From OMOG01 sp041485845 (GTDB lineage Bacteria; Acidobacteriota; Terriglobia; Bryobacterales; Bryobacteraceae): DNA of 22,081 nt. The notes under the pieces were generated by a model. That model ran no database searches, had not been told where the DNA came from, and saw nothing but the letters and a program-made list of their open reading frames with translations. Both the position numbers and the translations under genes were made by a program. Positions 7,137 to 14,286 of this stretch are shown here, in pieces; the first letter of the stretch is position 1; each line of letters starts with the position of its first letter. The stretch is taken from the NCBI GenBank assembly GCA_041485845.1, contig JBGPKH010000066.1:1-22081 (forward strand), given 5' to 3'.

Positions 7137-8233
7137 CCGTTGGCTTCTACTCCCCCCTGCCTCCCGCACGCACCGGAGTGGCCGACTATGCGGCGGCGCT
7201 CCTCGCCGGTCTCAGGAGACACGGGCGCGTGGAAGTTGCACCCGCCCGTTGCGATGTCGCGCTGTATCACCTGGGCAACAACGGCTTGCACGCCGCCATC
7301 TACCGCCGCGCGCTGGAGCACCCCGGCGTCGTAGTCCTGCACGACGCCGTCCTGCATCACTTCCTTCTCGGACAACTCGACGAATCCCGGTACATCGACG
7401 AGTTCGTCTACAACTACGGCGAGTGGAATCGCGGGCTGGCGCGCGAGATGTGGCGCGGACGAGCGGCCTCGGGCGCGGACGGCCGCTACTTCGAATATCC
7501 CCTGCTGCGACGCGTGGTGGAAGCGTCGCGGGCGGTGGTGGTACACAATCCGGCCGCGGCGCGAGCGGTCCTGAAACATGCGCCGGGCGCCCGCGTGGCG
7601 GAGATTCCGCACCTGTTTGCCCCGCCGGAACTGCCGGGCGCGGCGGAAGTGCTGCGCTATCGCCAGTCGCTCGGCGTGGACCCGGGCACGTTTCTCTTTG
7701 GCGTCTTCGGATACCTGCGCGAATCCAAGCGACTCATGCCGGTGCTGGAAACGTTCTCCGAAATACATCGCGACCAACCTTCCATGGGCCTGCTGATAGC
7801 GGGGCAGTTTGTGTCCACGGACCTGGAGCGTGCGGTTGCGCCGCTCCTGGCCGCGCCGGGTGTCGTTCGCCGTCCCTACCTCGAGGAGCGCGAGTTCTGG
7901 CTGGCGGCGCCGGCCGTGGATGCCTGCATCAATCTTCGCTACCCCGCGGCGGGCGAGACCTCCGGGATCTGCATTCGTCTAATGGGGATCGGGAAGCCGG
8001 TCCTGGTGACGGATTCCGAGGAATGTTCGCGCTTTCCGGAAGACGCCTGCCTGCGCATCGAGCCGGGCGTGCCGGAGCGGGAATCCTTGTGGCAGCACAT
8101 GATTCTGGTAACATCGATGACGAGGGTGGCCAGAGCCATCGGCCTGCGGGGGGCCGTGCACATCCAGGCACACCATCGGGTGGAGGAAGTTTCCAGTCGC
8201 TACTGGGACGTGTTGTGCGAGTTCTGTACTTAG
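7133..8233 (+). CDS. GT-B-fold glycosyltransferase (GT4-like)
   Basis: A 366-residue protein from a GTG start that overlaps the PIN-domain stop codon. The N-terminus GFYSPLPPARTGVADYAAAL is the usual opening of GT4-type enzymes (acceptor-binding loop). The C-terminal domain has FGVFGYLRESKRLMPVLE, the first strand and helix of the nucleotide-sugar domain, and NLRYPAAGETSGI, the donor-binding segment with the conserved glutamate. Such enzymes transfer a sugar from a nucleotide donor in envelope polysaccharide or glycolipid synthesis; donor and acceptor are unknown. The protein is at the short end of the family. Its last 19 bases overlap the proposed start of the next gene, so both may be translated from one message. 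Confidence 0.85.
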   Translation: MTVGFYSPLPPARTGVADYAAALLAGLRRHGRVEVAPARCDVALYHLGNNGLHAAIYRRALEHPGVVVLHDAVLHHFLLGQLDESRYIDEFVYNYGEWNRGLAREMWRGRAASGADGRYFEYPLLRRVVEASRAVVVHNPAAARAVLKHAPGARVAEIPHLFAPPELPGAAEVLRYRQSLGVDPGTFLFGVFGYLRESKRLMPVLETFSEIHRDQPSMGLLIAGQFVSTDLERAVAPLLAAPGVVRRPYLEEREFWLAAPAVDACINLRYPAAGETSGICIRLMGIGKPVLVTDSEECSRFPEDACLRIEPGVPERESLWQHMILVTSMTRVARAIGLRGAVHIQAHHRVEEVSSRYWDVLCEFCT

Positions 8234-9909
8234 TCTTGGCCTGCGGCGCGGGGTTGTCCGCGGCGCAGAAGCCGAACTTCAAACAACTCCGCGCACTGAT
8301 TCCGATGAGGGACGGCGTAAGGCTGGCGGCCAACGTCTTCGTGCCCGCGGATCGCGCCCGTCTGCCCGTCATCCTGGAGCGCACTCCCTACGGCAAGGGC
8401 GCCGAAATCACTCCCAACTACCAGGCGTTCGTGGACCACGGGTATGCCGTGGTTGCCGAAGACGTACGAGGGCGCTATGAATCCGAGGGCGTTTTCCGGC
8501 CGCTCGAGCAGGAACCGCCGGATGGCGACGACACGCTCAACTGGATCGCGCGTCAATCCTGGTCGGATGGCAAGATCGGGATGATCGGCGGCTCCTACCG
8601 CGGAATCGTGCAGTGGAAGGCGGCGGTGCTCAACAATCCGCACCTCAAGGCCATCTTCCCGGTGGTGTCGGGGGACGACGAGTACCGCGACCGGTTCTAC
8701 TCTACCGGCGGCGCCATGAAACTGGCGCACCGGTTGGAATGGATGTCGGAGAATCAGAAAGCGCCCGGCTATCATCCGGACTTCAGCAAGTACATCCTGC
8801 ACCTGCCGCTGCGCACGGCGGACATCGCGGCCACGGGCTGGATCTCCGAGATGTTCCGCCAGGCCGTGGCGCACCCAACCTACGATTCCTTCTGGCGCGG
8901 CATCAGCACCCGGGAACAGCTTTCCAGGGTGCGGGTACCGGTATTCTCGGTGGGCGGCTGGTACGACAATTTCGTGCAGAGCGACCTGGACGCCTTCACC
9001 GCGCTGCACAAGACTTCCGGGCTGAACCGCATTCTGATCGGGCCATGGCCGCACAACATGTCGCTAGTGTTCGCGGACACCGATTTCGGACCGGATTTCA
9101 CGCAGCCGATCCGCCAGTACCAGCTCGAGTGGTTCGATCAGTGGCTCAAGGGCAAGGACTCGCCGCTGCTGTCCCAGCCGCCGGTCAAGATCTTCGTGAT
9201 GGGCGCCAACAAGTGGCGCGAAGAACGGGAATGGCCGCCCGAACAGGCGCGCCCGCTGGAACTGTACCTGGAGAGCGACGGCCGCGCCAACACGCTCGAT
9301 GGCGATGGCGCGCTCAGCGACAGGCCCGCCAGGCGCGCTGCCGAGGACCGCTTCGTGTTCGATCCTTACGACCCGGCGCCCACGCGCGGCGGCGCGGTGT
9401 GCTGCAATCCCAAAATCTTTCCCTGGGGACCGATGGACCAGCGTCCGGTGGAACGACGCAGGGACGTCCTGGTCTACACCACCCGGCCGCTGAAGCAGGA
9501 TGTGGAAGCCATCGGTCCGGTGCAGGTGGTGCTCTACGTGGCGACCAGCGCCCGCGACACGGACTTCACGGCAAAGCTGGTGGACGTGTTTCCCGACGGC
9601 TACGCGCGCAACCTGACCGACGGCATCCTGCGCCTGCGCTACCGCAACTCGCTCGAGCGGCCCGAGCCCGCCAAGGAGGGCGAGATATACCGGATCACCG
9701 TGGACGCCGGCGTCACCAGCAATGTGTTCCTGAAAGGCCATCGCATCCGCGTGGAGATCTCCAGCAGCAATTTCCCGAGGTTCGACCGCAACCCGAACAC
9801 CGGGGGGGTGGTGGCGGACGATTCCAGGCTTCTCCGCGCGGCCCAGACGGTGTATCACGACCATGAGCATCGCTCGCACGTCGTGCTCCTGACGATGCGC
9901 GGCCGATAG
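8215..9909 (+). CDS. CocE/NonD-family alpha/beta hydrolase (exported)
   Basis: A protein of about 564 residues from a GTG at 8215, preceded by GGGA. This start gives a signal peptide (MRVLYLVLACGAGLSAAQ); an open frame continues upstream, but it is antisense-quality sequence inside the glycosyltransferase gene. The catalytic triad is Ser127 (GGSYRG), Asp251 (GGWYDNF) and His280 (GPWPHN). The spacing, about 29 residues from Asp to His, agrees with cocaine esterase and X-Pro dipeptidyl peptidase relatives. The cap domain lies between Ser127 and Asp251; the C-terminal part (about residue 330 onwards) is the jelly-roll domain with RPVERRRDVLVYTTRPL and VTSNVFLKGHRIRVEISSSNFPRFDRN. Family members hydrolyse esters or amides, including glutaryl-7-ACA and X-Pro peptides. 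It is the last gene of the plus-strand run. Confidence 0.9.
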   Translation: MRVLYLVLACGAGLSAAQKPNFKQLRALIPMRDGVRLAANVFVPADRARLPVILERTPYGKGAEITPNYQAFVDHGYAVVAEDVRGRYESEGVFRPLEQEPPDGDDTLNWIARQSWSDGKIGMIGGSYRGIVQWKAAVLNNPHLKAIFPVVSGDDEYRDRFYSTGGAMKLAHRLEWMSENQKAPGYHPDFSKYILHLPLRTADIAATGWISEMFRQAVAHPTYDSFWRGISTREQLSRVRVPVFSVGGWYDNFVQSDLDAFTALHKTSGLNRILIGPWPHNMSLVFADTDFGPDFTQPIRQYQLEWFDQWLKGKDSPLLSQPPVKIFVMGANKWREEREWPPEQARPLELYLESDGRANTLDGDGALSDRPARRAAEDRFVFDPYDPAPTRGGAVCCNPKIFPWGPMDQRPVERRRDVLVYTTRPLKQDVEAIGPVQVVLYVATSARDTDFTAKLVDVFPDGYARNLTDGILRLRYRNSLERPEPAKEGEIYRITVDAGVTSNVFLKGHRIRVEISSSNFPRFDRNPNTGGVVADDSRLLRAAQTVYHDHEHRSHVVLLTMRGR

Positions 9910-9941
9910 CCCCGGGCACCGTCAGGACGCTTTCGACAGAT

Positions 9942-10080
9942 TCACTCGGCCCCAGTTGGGTGGAGGACCACTTTGCGGATTCCGCAGAAGCTCTCGCCCG
10001 GGTCGTGCATGCCGGCGTACAAGCTATCGCCCAAAGACCTGGAGAATCTGACGACGTATCTGTTCGCGCTGCCGGAGTGG
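9942..10080 (+). pseudogene. Frameshifted C-terminal fragment of a c-type cytochrome
   Basis: One frame reads LGPSWVEDHF up to 9974. After a single extra base at 9975 the next frame continues RIPQKLSPGSCMPAYKLSP and then DLENLTTYLFALPE. Together they look like the end of a cytochrome c domain, with the Met ligand in the MPAY motif and the closing helix. The haem-binding CXXCH part is absent, so this is a 3' fragment. It runs straight into recombinase-like sequence at about 10081-10095. The frameshift is seen directly; the family assignment comes from recognising the motif. Confidence 0.65.
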
Positions 10081-10094
10081 ATTACTCGAAGTAG

Positions 10095-10451
10095 TACACC
10101 GAGCGATTCGGCATCATTCAGGCGGACTGGTATGGTTTCGCCTGCGGGAAGCCGTGGCCGAAGGACCCGACCCGTCCTATGGTGACGCTGAAGACTTCAT
10201 GGCAGAACGTGAAGACTGAGGCGAAGGTGAAGGGGCGGTGGCACGACAACCGGGACACCCTGATAACCGACCTTGCCGAAAGCGGCGCGGGTGACGAAAC
10301 CATACGGGACATTGCCGGACACGTCTCGAAGCAGATGTTGAAGCACTCTTCCCATATCCGCATGGTCCCCACAGAAGTCCCACACTCGAAGCCGGGGTGG
10401 TGGGAAATTCGGATGGGGTTTCCACAAAAGTCCCCACAGTGGACGAGGTGA
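10095..10451 (+). pseudogene. Decayed C-terminal fragment of a tyrosine recombinase (phage-type integrase)
   Basis: The frame opens after an in-frame TAG (10092-10094). It reads YTERFGIIQADWYGFACG, then DPTRPMVTLKTSWQNV, then the catalytic block GRWHDNRDTLITDLAESG (the HxxR box, His-Asp-Asn-Arg), DIAGHVSKQM (the third-position histidine) and KHSSHIRM. In functional relatives the last block is H-Y-S-H with the nucleophilic tyrosine; here the tyrosine position is serine. The first-box arginine region and the whole N-terminal half are missing. The likely C-terminal tail (GVSTKVPTV at about 10412-10440) is in another frame. All of this points to a dead integrase left by an old mobile element. Confidence 0.75.
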
Positions 10452-10547
10452 ACGAGGTTTTCGGGGAGTTTCAGGCTTGCACCCGAGTGAAAAGATTGGC
10501 TCCCCGAGCGCTACATGGCGCTCGTGCGGCCAAGATCGAGGTTCTCC
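10452..10547. other. Spacer with a 7-bp hairpin
   Basis: No gene is seen. CGAGCGC (10505-10511) and GCGCTCG (10518-10524) form a perfect 7-bp stem with a 6-base loop. No T-run follows on either strand, so a terminator is not claimed. Confidence 0.35.
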
Positions 10548-10766
10548 TCACCTTTGAGCAGCGGACTGCGGCCATCGGGGTAGATCCGCAGGTGCGCGAT
10601 GGTCTTGCGCCAGCCCCTGAAGGTCCAGCCCCGCCGGTTCGTCGCCCGGCTGCGCCGCCGCCGGCCCGCGCTTGCCCGCTGGGATGCCGACGGTGGCGGC
10701 CAGTGCCAGGATGAAAATCGTTCCTGCCAACGCTCTTAAAACTGCCTTGAGAACGCCCTTCAGCAT
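10548..10766 (-). CDS. Small membrane or exported ORF downstream of the propeller gene, possibly frameshifted
   Basis: A 72-residue reading frame whose ATG follows a strong ribosome-binding site (GGAGGGAGAGG) and begins 14 bases after the stop codon of the HTH-propeller gene. The first 35 residues (MLKGVLKAVLRALAGTIFIL onward) form a basic start and a hydrophobic segment, like a signal peptide ending near an Ala-rich site. The second half, after PGDEPAG, is Pro/Gln/Ala-rich and not protein-like. Another frame over the same stretch reads GWTFRGWRKTIAHLRIYPDG and stays open to a TAG at 10511-10513, which looks more natural. The gene may therefore carry a frameshift near 10640. Function unknown; I am confident in the translation start but not in the C-terminus. 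Confidence 0.5.
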   Translation of the reverse strand: MLKGVLKAVLRALAGTIFILALAATVGIPAGKRGPAAAQPGDEPAGLDLQGLAQDHRAPADLPRWPQSAAQR

Positions 10767-10780
10767 GACCTCTCCCTCCT

Positions 10781-12817
10781 TCAGCGGGCCCCTGCCTTCC
10801 GGGGCAGGAAATTCTCCAGCACCCAGATCTCGGACCCCGGCTCCTGGGCCCACATGGCCACCCGCTTGCCGTCGGGATGCACGCGGAGCTCCCGCAGTCC
10901 TTTCACCGGGATGGCGAGCTTCCGCGCCTCGCCGCCAGACGCCGGGATGCGCCACACCTGGCCCTCCTGGTTACGGCACAGCACGTAGCGAGAGTCCGGT
11001 GTCCAGCAGAGCCGGCAGGAGTCGTTGGTGCTTTCCAGCCGGAAGATCTTACGCCGCTCTCCTCCCGCGACCGGAGCGAGGTTGAGAGTCTGGTTCTTAT
11101 CCATAAACGCCACCCATCGCCCGTCCGGCGACGGGGGCACGTTCGCCGAAGAGCGTTCAAATAGCACTCGCCCTGTCTCTTCTCCTGAACCGAGCTGTCG
11201 CCGGACGAGGCCGTCTTTGCCGAGGGGGCACCACACAGCGTCGCTGGTCGTGGACCACTGCGGGAACGCGCATCCGTCCTTCCAGTTCTGGCTTCCCGGC
11301 AGGGGGCTGGCAGATCCGTCCGCCACATCCAACTGCAGCGTCTTCGCGCCGCCATCCGCGGGCAGCCCATAGGCCAGCAGCGTCTTCCCGTCCGGCCGCC
11401 ATCTCGGGACCCCGTCGAGGGTGCGGAAGCCCTGGCTCATCTCCCGCTCGCGGCCGGTTTCCATATCTCGCACCACGACCCTCAGAGGCCCGTCCCTCGC
11501 CAGGATCGATGGCGTGTTCACTGCGTATGCGAGGTAACGGCCGTCCGGTGACCAGTCGGGGCGGTAGGTGGGCCGCCCGTACCGCGAGACCACGGGCACG
11601 GGCTCCGAGAGCAGCCGCCCGGTCTCCGGATCCATCTCCGCCACCAGGAGATCGTTTGCCCCGCTCGGCAGAGAGTAGTGGAAGCCGCCCTTCCGGCTGA
11701 ACCCGAGCGGAGACATTTGGCCGGCATTGGCCTGGATTAACGCCGGCGCGCCCTGGGCGCGTCCCTGGGCAACGGACACGCTCCACAGCCCAAGCGCTCC
11801 ACTGCGGTCGCTGAAGAACAGCACGCGGCTGCCGTCGGGCGTCCACATCGGCCCGGCGTCATGTCCGGGATGCCGGACCAGAGGAACTTCGCTGCTCCCA
11901 TCGCTGGCAAGCAGGAAGATGTCGCGCTCCGGCCCTTCCGCGGCTTGTGGGGAGTCATAGGCGATGTATCGCCCGTCCGGCGACGGGCTCATCCTCCCCG
12001 GCCCGCGCCGGCCAAAGGACTTCACCACCCGCCACGCGCCGCTATCCACCGCCAGCATCGCGATCCTGTCCCCAGCCTTCACCAGCAACTGCTTGCCGTC
12101 CCCGGACCAGCCCGCGGTGAAGATCGTCGGGACCTCCGAATTGCTGTAAAGAGTCCGTGGCTGGGAACCTACCGCCGTTCCCATGACGCGCAACTCGTAG
12201 ATCTGCTTCTTGTCGGAATACCAGGAATAAGCGACGACCTTGCCGTCGGGGGAGATCACCGGGAGCTGCGCGAAGTCGCCACTCTCGGACCACTCGCCTT
12301 TATGGGTCAGGCGCCGCTGCCGGCCGGTGGCAAGCTCGATGGCGGCCAGGTCGCCCGTGGACCAGTCGGTGAGGACCACCAGCCGGCCGTCGGTGGAAGC
12401 GCCTCGGAAGAGGTCGTCGGTCTTACCTGCCCAGAGCTGCCGCGAGACCGCCTTCCCCGAGCCTGGTTCCGCCGCTTCCACCAGCGGGTACGGCAGGCGA
12501 AGAACCCCGCTGCGCCACAGGGCCCAGCCGGACCCCAGCAGCGTCACTGCCACGGCAGCGGCGATGGCCAGTCGTCTGACGACGGGCCGCGCAGGGGCGG
12601 CTTCCGGTTCCGGCTGCCGGGCCGCCCACCAAGCGTCCAGTTCCGCTGGAATGGCGTACACGCTGCTGCGTGTGCGGTGCTCGTGGCGGCGGACCGGGAG
12701 GCCCTCGTACTTCTCCCACCGGCGCGCGGTGCTGACATCTCGTTGCAGGTAGGCGGCAATCTCCTTCCAGGAATCGAGTTTGGCGCCCACTTGTTCATTA
12801 CCGGGTGTTTCCGTCAT
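10781..12817 (-). CDS. HTH domain-TM-TolB/WD40-like beta-propeller fusion protein
   Basis: A 678-residue protein. Residues 13-68 (LDSWKEIAAYLQRDVSTARR, then LPVRRHEHRTRSSVYAIPAELDAWW) form a MerR/excisionase-like winged HTH domain. A Pro/Ala linker and one transmembrane segment (about residues 80-101) follow, then an extracytoplasmic propeller built from PD40-type repeats. I can pick out at least seven PDGR/PDGK/PDSR strands, among them VISPDGKVVAYSW, SPSPDGRYIAYDS, MWTPDGSRVLFFS, DWSPDGRYLAYAV, RWRPDGKTLLAYG, PPSPDGRWVAFMD and RVHPDGKRVAMWA. The layout resembles ToxR/CadC-type one-component membrane regulators, with a cytoplasmic DNA-binding end and a periplasmic sensor. The ATG at 12817 has GAGGAGG at a good distance. 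Such fusions are common in Acidobacteriota. The signal sensed and the target genes are unknown. Confidence 0.85.
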   Translation of the reverse strand: MTETPGNEQVGAKLDSWKEIAAYLQRDVSTARRWEKYEGLPVRRHEHRTRSSVYAIPAELDAWWAARQPEPEAAPARPVVRRLAIAAAVAVTLLGSGWALWRSGVLRLPYPLVEAAEPGSGKAVSRQLWAGKTDDLFRGASTDGRLVVLTDWSTGDLAAIELATGRQRRLTHKGEWSESGDFAQLPVISPDGKVVAYSWYSDKKQIYELRVMGTAVGSQPRTLYSNSEVPTIFTAGWSGDGKQLLVKAGDRIAMLAVDSGAWRVVKSFGRRGPGRMSPSPDGRYIAYDSPQAAEGPERDIFLLASDGSSEVPLVRHPGHDAGPMWTPDGSRVLFFSDRSGALGLWSVSVAQGRAQGAPALIQANAGQMSPLGFSRKGGFHYSLPSGANDLLVAEMDPETGRLLSEPVPVVSRYGRPTYRPDWSPDGRYLAYAVNTPSILARDGPLRVVVRDMETGREREMSQGFRTLDGVPRWRPDGKTLLAYGLPADGGAKTLQLDVADGSASPLPGSQNWKDGCAFPQWSTTSDAVWCPLGKDGLVRRQLGSGEETGRVLFERSSANVPPSPDGRWVAFMDKNQTLNLAPVAGGERRKIFRLESTNDSCRLCWTPDSRYVLCRNQEGQVWRIPASGGEARKLAIPVKGLRELRVHPDGKRVAMWAQEPGSEIWVLENFLPRKAGAR

Positions 12818-12997
12818 GCGTCGACCTCCTCTGGCTGGACCCAGCCAGTGGCTTCCGGGTTCAGACTAGGCCAACTGGGCCTCGGCGGCAACAGGCATTA
12901 GCGCTCACCTCGTCACCTGACCGAAGTTTACTCCCGATGCGCGGTCATTGCAGGACTTGGGACGCCAGCGTTTCTTGAAAGACAGGCTTCGCAGAGT
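12818..12997. other. Promoter-side spacer of the HTH-propeller gene
   Basis: Upstream region of the minus-strand HTH-propeller gene. I see its ribosome-binding site (about 12823-12830) but no convincing promoter and no further gene. It leads into the remnant-rich stretch 12998-13500. Confidence 0.4.
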
Positions 12998-13222
12998 TCA
13001 GGTAGAGCAGAGTAGGAACAGCGGCTCCACGGCAACGATCAGCGGCTTCTGCACGTTGTTGCCTTCCTTCTCCAGGCGGACGTTGAAGAAAAACGTTGTC
13101 CACGGTTCCGATTGCTCACCGGGGGGCGCAGCAGTGATCTGCGACGCGAGCAGGTAGTTCTTACCCATCTCCTGCTGGGGTACGGAAAGCAAAACTCGGC
13201 CGCCCTGAAATATTAGCGTGGG
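12998..13222 (-). pseudogene. Possible N-terminal fragment of a DUF5118/DUF5117-type metalloprotease
   Basis: An open minus-strand stretch reads LIFQGGRVLLSVPQQEMGKN, then YLLASQITAAPP, EPWTTFFFNVRLEKEGN and PLIVAVEPLFLL before a stop codon. The pattern of a short loop, a strand ending in a polar PxxxxGKxxLLAS segment and a later VRxExxGxxV strand recalls the DUF5118 N-terminal domain of zinc-dependent metalloproteases found in Acidobacteriota. It has no start codon in a good context and no protease body. The match is from memory and weak by itself; the HEVGH fragment next to it on the other strand makes it more believable. Confidence 0.4.
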
Positions 13223-13255
13223 GGCCGCAAGCTGCCGCAAGCAGGAGAGTTGACA

Positions 13256-13372
13256 ACACATGCATCGGATTATGCGTATCCGCCATCGCAGGCCAACATC
13301 GGGCGAATGATTGGCATGCGGGTCTGCCATGAGGTCGGACATACGCTGGGGCTCTCACATAACAGTATGGGG
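13256..13372 (+). pseudogene. Active-site fragment of a zinc metalloprotease (DUF5117-like)
   Basis: The plus strand reads YAYPPSQANIGRMIGMRVC followed directly by HEVGHTLGLSHNSMG. HExxHxxGxxH is the zinc-binding motif of metzincin-like proteases, and the preceding IGRMIG segment and following His-Asn fit DUF5117-type enzymes. No start codon or further domain is present and similarity stops at about 13372, so it is only a fragment of about 40 codons. It lies on the opposite strand to the putative N-terminal fragment at 12998-13222. Confidence 0.65.
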
Positions 13373-13378
13373 GCCGCC

Positions 13379-13440
13379 TTCCGGCTGCCGGGCCGCCCGC
13401 CAGGCCCCCGGCCGAAGGCTCAATGGAATGAATACGCTCC
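13379..13440 (-). pseudogene. Fragment resembling the HTH end of the propeller gene
   Basis: 13379-13402 matches 12608-12631 at 23 of 24 bases, and looser similarity continues for about 35 bp. On the minus strand it reads RSVFIPLSL, a gap, then WRAARQPEGGP, compared with SSVYAIPAELDAWWAARQPE in the intact gene. It is a small remnant of a paralogous HTH-propeller gene or of a duplicated segment. Confidence 0.5.
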
Positions 13441-13444
13441 GAAT

Positions 13445-13500
13445 TGGCTCCGCAGGGAGGACTCGAACCTACAACCCTTCTGTCAACCGCCGACAAGTTA
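13445..13500 (-). pseudogene. 3' half of a tRNA-like sequence (possible attachment-site remnant)
   Basis: Read on the minus strand, this stretch has a possible anticodon arm (TTGTC, 7-base loop, GACAG), then GTAGG-TTCGAGT-CCTCC, which is a T-arm with the standard TTCGAGT loop and one T-C mismatch in the stem. It ends CTGCGGA-G-CCA, as in an acceptor 3' strand with discriminator and CCA. No matching TCCGCAG 5' acceptor strand or D-arm lies in the 80 bases upstream, and the anticodon loop lacks the expected pyrimidine-U start. It is therefore a fragment and not a working tRNA. Integrases commonly leave such tRNA 3' ends as attachment sites. Confidence 0.5.
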
Positions 13501-13710
13501 CGGTGCCGGTATCCTTCGAAAATTCGTGTGACGCATCGCGCCCAAAAAGTCCTCCCGATGCGTCAAAAAATCCCGGGCAACATCCGCAAACGACAGAATC
13601 CGAAGCACTTAGATCCGTGCCAAAATAATACACACGACCTAGCCGTTTGACCGCAATCCCGGCCCCCTGGCCGCGGTCGCTAATTCCACCCCCGGCGCGG
13701 CGTCCCTACC
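13501..13710. other. Upstream region of the sigma-factor operon
   Basis: No gene is supported here. An A-rich stretch (about 13619-13632, CAAAATAATACACA) is the only AT-rich patch and may hold the operon promoter, but no clear -35/-10 pair is visible. Confidence 0.3.
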
Positions 13711-14286
13711 ATGGAAGAGCCTGATAGGATGAAAGCTTTAATGGCTGCCCCCACTGAATCGGCCAACTTGTCCGTGATGGACCTGGAACGGATCTTCCGC
13801 GAAAACCATGCCATGGTATTCCGGGCGGCCTACCGCGTCACGGGTAATGCCAACGATGCCGAAGATGTCCTCCAGACCGTATTTCTGCGCATGCTGAAAC
13901 GCGACCCCGGCGCCGAGCCGGTTGCCAATATGGCGAGCTTTCTTCACCGCTCCGCCGTCAACGCCGCGCTCGACCTGGTGCGCTCCCGGCAGAATATCCG
14001 CAACATCCCGCTGGACGAGCTGGAGCCGGTGCTCGCCGAGCCGGCCCACCGCCGGCCCGACCGCGTCCAGGCCTCCGGCGAAATCCGCGAATGGCTGCGC
14101 GGCGCCCTCAGCCGGCTCAACCCCCGGATCGCCGAAATGTTCATGCTCCGGTTCTTCGAAGGAAAAGAGAATCCCGAAATCGCGCGCCTGCTCAACACCA
14201 CCCCCGGAACCGTGGCCGTGACCCTTTCCCGTACGCGCGACCGTCTGGAGAAGGAATACCAAGTGTACATGGGAGGAGTAGCATGA
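13711..14286 (+). CDS. ECF-type RNA polymerase sigma factor
   Basis: A 191-residue protein. Sigma region 2 spans about residues 24-65 (LERIFRENHAMVFRAAYRVT and the AEDVLQTVFLRML helix that contacts the core enzyme and the -10 element). Region 4 spans about 130-185 (LSRLNPRIAEMFMLRFFEGK, then PEIARLLNTTPGTVAVTLSR), a helix-turn-helix for the -35 element. There is no region 1.1 or 3, as in extracytoplasmic-function factors. The ATG at 13711 has no clear ribosome-binding site; the in-frame ATG at 13729 has AGG just before it and is an alternative start. The stop codon overlaps the next gene (ATGA at 14283-14286), which encodes the likely membrane anti-sigma factor. Confidence 0.9.
   Translation: MEEPDRMKALMAAPTESANLSVMDLERIFRENHAMVFRAAYRVTGNANDAEDVLQTVFLRMLKRDPGAEPVANMASFLHRSAVNAALDLVRSRQNIRNIPLDELEPVLAEPAHRRPDRVQASGEIREWLRGALSRLNPRIAEMFMLRFFEGKENPEIARLLNTTPGTVAVTLSRTRDRLEKEYQVYMGGVA

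Noticed and set aside
7060..8214. Upstream extension of the hydrolase frame
   Set aside because: The protein sequence is Arg/Gly/Pro-rich shadow of the glycosyltransferase gene; a signal peptide begins at the GTG at 8215.
10505..10524. Intrinsic terminator
   Set aside because: The 7-bp stem is perfect, but no T-run follows on either strand.
11861..12901. A 346-codon plus-strand frame opposite the propeller gene
   Set aside because: No motifs; the minus strand has the HTH domain, TM segment and regular PDG repeats.
13445..13520. A complete tRNA gene
   Set aside because: The T-arm and CCA end are present, but no 5' acceptor strand TCCGCAG or D-arm is found upstream and the anticodon loop is not canonical.
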